DNA from: DASPPK01 sp041479575
GTDB taxonomy: Archaea > Thermoproteota > Bathyarchaeia > Bathyarchaeales > Bathycorpusculaceae
Assembly (NCBI GenBank): GCA_041479575.1
Contig: JBGOYH010000086.1
Location: 1-8,474 of the forward strand
Direction of reading: 5' to 3'
DNA length: 8,474 bases
The notes under the pieces are model-generated. The model had not been told where the DNA came from. It worked only from the letters and a program-made list of their open reading frames with translations, and searched no databases. Position 1 is the first letter of the stretch. Each line of letters begins with the position of its first letter. Both the position numbers and the translations under genes were made by a program. Positions 5,736 through 8,474 of the stretch are shown piece by piece.

Positions 5736-6347
5736 ATGAGGCGTTTTTATAAATGCGCTTATGGTTCATTTATCTCTTGCAAAAGGGGATGGCGTCAACT
5801 GACGATAATTGTTGATGATGCGGGCATAGGTGACCTACTTTTTGGCGTGGTCATAGGTGCCTTTCGCTGCGAGACTCAGGATTTTAGATACGATATCTTG
5901 GATGTCAAATACTTCAGACATCCGCGATTCCAATCAAAAGAGTATCTGAAGCAGGCTTCGAAAGTCGTGTTTCAACTGTTGGGAAAACTCGAACTCAAGA
6001 AAGACGAACAAATTCAAATCTGCAAAGGCTACATCTTCGACGAAGCGGTAAATGGTTTAAGAGAGATGTATGGCGACAATCAAATTGAAAGAATCACAGT
6101 CACCGGGGAACCGCAGAGGCTTACGGAAATAGCATACCTTGACGAAATTAGAAACTTGGGTTATGAGCCAGTGAAAGAGAGAGATGAGAAAAAGGCAAAG
6201 AGCTTCTTCCACATGATGAACTGGTTGAAGAAAAATCCAGAAAAACTAATCTATGCAAAGACTGGTTGGCCACGCCTGCAGAGATACAATCTATTCAGAT
6301 CTTACTGTCAAAAGCGATCAACCGAAGATAGAGAAATTGGTTCTTGA
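5736..6347 (+). CDS. Conserved-looking protein of unknown function with a VDDAG motif
   Basis: A 203-residue frame; I cannot assign a named family. The well-structured part begins at LTIIVDDAGIGDLLFGVVIG (22-41), which resembles the first strand of RNase H-fold enzymes such as RNase HII (DEAG.G...G). Acidic residues Asp27, Asp28, Asp33 and Asp103 (IFDEAV) and the block TGEPQRLTEIAYLDEIRNLG (123-142) could form an active site. The C-terminal KTGWPRLQRYNLF is basic and aromatic. The RNase H-fold link is weak. The start is uncertain: residues 1-21 look non-conserved and a TATA box lies inside them, so translation may really begin near CTG 5799 or ATA 5805, after AAGGGGA (5783-5788). No ATG, GTG or TTG is in frame between 5739 and the VDDAG motif. 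It stands alone between non-coding regions. Confidence 0.6.
   Translation: MRRFYKCAYGSFISCKRGWRQLTIIVDDAGIGDLLFGVVIGAFRCETQDFRYDILDVKYFRHPRFQSKEYLKQASKVVFQLLGKLELKKDEQIQICKGYIFDEAVNGLREMYGDNQIERITVTGEPQRLTEIAYLDEIRNLGYEPVKERDEKKAKSFFHMMNWLKKNPEKLIYAKTGWPRLQRYNLFRSYCQKRSTEDREIGS
5744..5754 (+). promoter_or_regulatory. TATA box TTTTTATAAAT
   Basis: An excellent archaeal TATA box. Transcription would start near 5775, downstream of the ATG at 5736, which argues that the first ~20 codons of the 203-residue frame are not translated from this promoter. Confidence 0.6.
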
Positions 6348-6421
6348 ATCTGTAAGGCGCTCATTGGTCTTATGCAATAAGTGAAAAGGGCTTGCCGAAG
6401 ACATCTCTTTCAATGCACTTG

Positions 6422-6435
6422 TGTAATGCATTACA
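6422..6435. repeat. 14-bp perfect palindrome TGTAATGCATTACA
   Basis: Perfect dyad symmetry over 14 bases, of the size of a dimeric regulator operator. It lies in the 247-bp gap between convergent genes, where no promoter is expected. Confidence 0.7.
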
Positions 6436-6462
6436 TTTTGAAAGCTATGAAAAAGGGGTGAT

Positions 6463-6481
6463 GTGGGAGACATATCTCCAC
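6463..6481 (+). other. Hairpin GTGGGAGA-CATA-TCTCCAC
   Basis: A 7-bp stem with one bulged G and a 4-nt loop, 116 bp after the stop of the 203-residue ORF. It may be part of a 3' untranslated region. The gap 6348-6594 has no other recognisable gene. Confidence 0.4.
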
Positions 6482-6581
6482 TTGAGATTGGGTGCATGCC
6501 CCTTGCCAGCACCGCCATGTTTAGGAGCGCTTCTTTTCAGACTCATATTTGCCGCTTTCGAACAATGGGCTTGAGATTATC

Positions 6582-6591
6582 AGCGCGCGCT
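6582..6591. repeat. AGCGCGCGCT palindrome, copy 4
   Basis: Perfect palindrome ending 3 bp beyond the stop codon (6595-6597) of the minus-strand aminopeptidase gene, i.e. immediately downstream of the coding end, similar to copy 3. Confidence 0.8.
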
Positions 6592-6594
6592 CAG

Positions 6595-7707
6595 CTAAAG
6601 TATGAATTTACCTTTCTTATAGACTAATTCATTGTCAGCATAGATTTCTCCGGTTCGCATGTCCTTGAGAAGATCCCAGTGAATAGACGACTGATTTTTT
6701 CCACCAGTTTCTTGGGAAACAGGAGCGAATCCTAAGGCAAGATGCATGCAGTGCCCCATTTTTTCATCGAAGAGCATATTCTTTGTGAACCTGTCTATCC
6801 CAGTGTTTGTGCCAACTGCTATTTCACCGATTCTCTTTGCTCCATCATCGGTCTTGATGATTTCTTTGAGAAAGTCTTCGCCTTTTTCAGCTTTAGCCCT
6901 TACAACTTCACCATTTTTGAATGTAAGTGTAATGTCGTCCACTTCTCTGCCCATTTCAATGCCGGGATACGTAAATCTAATCTGTCCTTCAGCAGAATTT
7001 TCGAGGGGGCAAGTGAAAACTTCACCGTCTGGCATGTTTATGTGGCCGTCACAGTTAAGCCATCTTCGACCTTCTACGCTTAGTCTGAGATCTGTATCTT
7101 CGCCAACAAAACGCAGGCTTTTTGCTTTGTTAAGTCGCTTGACAACATTTCCTTGCATTTGGGACAGGTCTCTCCATTCTTTAGCCGAATCTTTCTTGTC
7201 CAAGAAACATGCTTTCGCAACAAAGTCCTGATATTCAAACAACGACATTTCGGCTTCCTGCGCGAAAGCCCCTGTTGGATAGGGTATAATAGCCAAACCT
7301 CCAGGTTTCAAGAGTCTCTTTGCGCGGATATCAACTATTTCTCGTTGCGAAGCAGCATTTTTTTTCAGTTTGTTTGGAGGTATATTTGATAGTCTTCTAG
7401 TGTTGGTTTCAGCGAAAATCTGGATAATTGCGTCAATTTCACTGTAGAAAAATCGAGCAAATGGTGACACGAATGTTATCTGTTTCTCAGTGCCATGAGT
7501 GAATAGCAACTCTTCCAAGCCGTCGAAGTCTTTAGGTCTCAGATACAGTGTTGGATGTCCGCCTTTCAGAAGAATATGCTTGTACAGTTGCTGAATTAGA
7601 GGAGCAGCGATAACATTTCCAACAATTCCTATCTTCTTCCCTTCAGAGACTGGTGCACAATAGTCTGTAGCGAGAATTGCAAGTTTTTCCACATCAAACA
7701 ATGGCAA
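6595..7707 (-). CDS. M29-family metallo-aminopeptidase (AmpS/PepS/AmpT type)
   Basis: A 370-residue cytosolic dimetal aminopeptidase that removes N-terminal residues from peptides in the last step of proteolysis. The C-terminal half carries the M29 signatures: NMPDGEVFTCP (224-234) with metal ligand Glu229, GEIAVGTN (294-301) with Glu295, MHLALG (321-326) with His322, and SSIHWD (340-345) with His343 and Asp345. The 66-residue spacing of Glu229 and Glu295 equals that of the two ligand glutamates in Thermus AmpT as I recall it. Length is slightly under the usual 370-410. The start is TTG 7707 (MPLFDVEKL); a TATA box 30 bp upstream implies a nearly leaderless message, and no better start precedes it. 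It is divergent from the integrase stub. M29 enzymes are common in archaea and are ordinary housekeeping proteins. Confidence 0.93.
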   Translation of the reverse strand: MPLFDVEKLAILATDYCAPVSEGKKIGIVGNVIAAPLIQQLYKHILLKGGHPTLYLRPKDFDGLEELLFTHGTEKQITFVSPFARFFYSEIDAIIQIFAETNTRRLSNIPPNKLKKNAASQREIVDIRAKRLLKPGGLAIIPYPTGAFAQEAEMSLFEYQDFVAKACFLDKKDSAKEWRDLSQMQGNVVKRLNKAKSLRFVGEDTDLRLSVEGRRWLNCDGHINMPDGEVFTCPLENSAEGQIRFTYPGIEMGREVDDITLTFKNGEVVRAKAEKGEDFLKEIIKTDDGAKRIGEIAVGTNTGIDRFTKNMLFDEKMGHCMHLALGFAPVSQETGGKNQSSIHWDLLKDMRTGEIYADNELVYKKGKFIL

Positions 7708-7734
7708 GTCTTAATCAACTCTTGTGAATTCTTC

Positions 7735-7740
7735 TTATAA
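7735..7740 (-). promoter_or_regulatory. TATA box of the aminopeptidase gene
   Basis: On the minus strand CCATTATAAG centres about 30 bp before the TTG start codon, the position expected for a leaderless or very short-leader archaeal transcript. Confidence 0.55.
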
Positions 7741-7769
7741 TGGCTATCTACATTTAAGATTGTTGAAGG

Positions 7770-7777
7770 TTATAATG
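7770..7777 (+). promoter_or_regulatory. TATA box of the integrase-stub gene
   Basis: TTATAATG lies 18-25 bp before ATG 7795, giving a predicted transcription start at or next to that ATG (leaderless). It and the divergent aminopeptidase TATA box share an 87-bp region. Confidence 0.55.
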
Positions 7778-8037
7778 CTCAGCTAGCTTTTGCTATGCAA
7801 TCTTTGAAAGCACCAAACACACAACATGGAACTTGCCCTCGCAATCGCTTGGGTACAATCGAAATGTCAAACAAAAGAAATGTCGTTCTCTACGTAGACA
7901 AGGATTCAGTGGAAAAGACTCGTAATCTTGGCTTCAATTTGAGCAAGACCTTCGAGAATCACTTAAAACAACTGTTAACGCAATTTTCACAAGTCAATCC
8001 TGTGAATAACTCTGAATCAACTGGCAATAAGTCATTG

Positions 8038-8062
8038 TGGTGGGCCGGACCGGACTTGAACC
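8038..8062 (-). other. tRNA 3'-end remnant / likely attachment-site core
   Basis: On the minus strand it reads GGTTCAAGTCC followed by GGTCCGGCCCACCA, i.e. the T-loop, the 3' acceptor strand (CCGGCCC), a discriminator A and CCA of a tRNA whose 5' end would be GGGCCGG. No such 5' half, D-arm or anticodon arm is found in the 50 bases where it should lie (8063-8112), and the T-stem does not pair, so this is not an intact tRNA gene. Confidence 0.6.
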
Positions 8063-8082
8063 CAAATGGGTTCGAGTCCACT
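8058..8082 (-). repeat. 25-bp tRNA T-arm-like repeat, copy R2
   Basis: On the minus strand AGTGGACTCGAACCC then ATTTGGGTTC. It adjoins the tRNA 3'-end remnant, and together they form a 12-bp stem (GGACTTGAACCC / GGGTTCGAGTCC, one mismatch) with loop AAAT at 8052-8079. Confidence 0.7.
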
Positions 8083-8149
8083 GCTTCAAATATCCTGTAA
8101 CCAGCATTCTCTTTGTCTTAAGCAAACTGGTTCAGAGCTGCCCATCCCC

Positions 8150-8174
8150 GAACCCAAACGGGTTCAAATCCGCT
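8150..8174 (-). repeat. 25-bp tRNA T-arm-like repeat, copy R3
   Basis: On the minus strand AGCGGATTTGAACCC then GTTTGGGTTC, the best consensus copy. It is 92 bp from R2 in the same orientation and itself contains the small hairpin GAACCC-AAAC-GGGTTC. Confidence 0.7.
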
Positions 8175-8244
8175 CAATAACACACTCGAATAGCATGTCG
8201 AATGGCTTCGGCCACAATGTTCATGAGTGTAGCGGCGCGCTCTC

Positions 8245-8268
8245 TTAGGAACACTTTTATTTAGGAAC
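8245..8268 (+). promoter_or_regulatory. TATA element between two TTAGGAAC direct repeats
   Basis: TTAGGAAC occurs at 8245-8252 and 8261-8268, separated by 8 bp, and the TATA-like TTTTATTTA (8255-8263) lies across the spacer. A start ~26 bp downstream falls at about 8284, the base of the hairpin below. The repeats could be a regulator site that controls access to the TATA box. Confidence 0.4.
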
Positions 8269-8283
8269 CCTTCAGCCTTGGAT

Positions 8284-8357
8284 GGGTTTCCCGGTTCAAT
8301 CCAATAAATGCAACTGGTGCCTGTCAGTTTGCGACAGGGTTGAACTGTTGGAAACCC
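8284..8357 (+). ncRNA. Candidate small structured RNA (long hairpin)
   Basis: GGGTTTCC (8284-8291) pairs perfectly with GGAAACCC (8350-8357). The helix continues after a TT bulge as CGGTTCAA (8292-8299) with TTGAACTG (8340-8347; one G-U). An apical stem CCTGTC (8320-8325) pairs with GACAGG (8333-8338) around a 7-nt loop, leaving a ~20-nt internal loop on the 5' side. The pyrimidine run TCTCTTTCCTTTT follows, suitable for archaeal termination, and a TATA-like element lies ~26 bp upstream. An alternative pairing TTGGAT/ATCCAA (8278-8283 with 8299-8304) excludes the long helix. No box C/D or H/ACA signature is evident. The class is unknown. Confidence 0.4.
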
Positions 8358-8361
8358 TCTC

Positions 8362-8377
8362 TTTCCTTTTGAGGAAA
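8362..8377. terminator. Small inverted repeat TTTCCT-TTTG-AGGAAA
   Basis: A 6-bp stem about 31 bp downstream of the stop of the minus-strand gene and just after the long hairpin. It may help end either transcript, but neither side has a long T run beyond the stem itself. Confidence 0.3.
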
Positions 8378-8407
8378 CGTGCAGAAATGAAGTTTGCCTA
8401 TGAAGTT

Positions 8408-8474
8408 TTATTCGTAGAATATGAGGTTTTGTTCCTCCAGGCTTGCGTGAAGCTTCTGCACAGCGTCATAAACG
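8408..8474 (-). CDS. C-terminal end of a minus-strand gene (5' partial)
   Basis: The minus strand reads VYDAVQKLHASLEEQNLIF then YE and TAA (8408-8410), 21 codons open to the window edge. The charged amphipathic helix is protein-like and its stop is followed by non-coding sequence, so a gene entering from the right is likely. It is too short to identify. Confidence 0.45.
   Translation of the reverse strand, partial: VYDAVQKLHASLEEQNLIFYE

Larger units (their letters stand above)
7795..8100 (+). pseudogene. N-terminal stub of an archaeal tyrosine integrase reading into a tRNA 3' end
   Basis: A 101-residue frame. Residues 24-66 (MSNKRNVVLYVDKDSVEKTR, then NLGFNLSKTFENHLKQLL) match, as I recall, the short helical N-terminal domain at the front of archaeal SSV-like tyrosine integrases; the region also resembles a ribbon-helix-helix fold. 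Residues 82-89 (WWAGPDLN) are the translation of a reversed tRNA 3' end, well known from such proteins as the attachment site embedded in the gene. In full-length relatives the catalytic core follows; here the frame stops 12 codons later (PNGFESTASNIL) and no catalytic residues appear downstream. This is what remains of int(N) after a partitioning integration or later deletion. Start: ATG 7795 (leaderless by its TATA box) or ATG 7864, where conservation begins. Confidence 0.65.

Noticed and set aside
6392..6574. 60-codon plus-strand frame in the convergent gap
   Set aside because: No clear start site or recognisable features, and it contains the palindrome and hairpin; treated as non-coding.
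6746..7231. Plus-strand frames opposite the aminopeptidase gene
   Set aside because: Shadows of the M29 gene, whose metal-ligand motifs are on the minus strand.
8037..8112. Intact minus-strand tRNA gene ending in GGCCCACCA
   Set aside because: The 5' acceptor strand, D-arm and anticodon arm are missing and the T-stem does not pair; only the 3' end is present.
8066..8248. 60-codon plus-strand frame after the integrase stub
   Set aside because: It runs through repeats R2 and R3 without similarity to an integrase core and lacks catalytic-type residues.
1..8474. CRISPR array or insertion-sequence transposase
   Set aside because: No regularly spaced repeats and no DDE, HUH or serine-recombinase frames were found on either strand.

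Overview
The window looks like a fragment of an uncultured archaeon, most probably a Bathyarchaeia-type member of Thermoproteota. The indications are TATA-box promoters with short or absent leaders, GTG and TTG starts, a GH130/six-hairpin glycosidase operon, a secreted protein with a single dockerin-type calcium loop, a Pelota/eRF1-superfamily protein, an M29 aminopeptidase, and the N-terminal part of an archaeal tyrosine integrase that reads into a tRNA 3' end. The placement is from memory of such families; no rRNA or intact tRNA is present to confirm it.

Left part (1-2707, + strand): a carbohydrate operon. An ORF enters from the left edge and ends at 227. Its first ~108 bases are a ~91% copy of an internal segment of the next gene, while its last ~40 residues read as the C-terminus of a GT4 glycosyltransferase, so it is a chimera (real recombination or an assembly join). 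It is followed by a six-hairpin glycosidase-like protein, a two-CBS-domain protein and a GH130 glycoside phosphorylase/hydrolase. Together these suggest synthesis and turnover of a mannose-type glycan.

Middle part (2708-4779): two minus-strand genes. One encodes a zinc-ribbon protein with an AT-hook-like N-terminus; the other is a stand-alone Pelota/eRF1 domain 2-3 protein without the codon-reading domain and without GGQ. The palindrome AGCGCGCGCT recurs at or near the ends of these genes and again at the 3' end of the aminopeptidase gene.

Right part (4780-8474): an accessory, partly decayed region. A small secreted dockerin-like protein is followed by an inverted relic of a related dockerin C-terminus. 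A 203-aa protein of unknown function has a strong TATA box inside its predicted N-terminus. An M29 aminopeptidase (-) and an integrase N-terminal stub (+) diverge from a shared 87-bp promoter region. The stub ends in a tRNA 3'-end remnant. Three 25-bp repeats in the same orientation (5500, 8058, 8150) lie around this block. The right edge holds a promoter flanked by direct repeats, a ~74-nt hairpin that may be a small RNA, and the last 21 codons of a minus-strand gene.

The strongest leads are the chimeric ORF at the left edge, the GGQ-less stand-alone Pelota-like protein, the recurring AGCGCGCGCT palindrome, the integrase stub with its tRNA remnant and repeats, and the right-edge hairpin RNA candidate.
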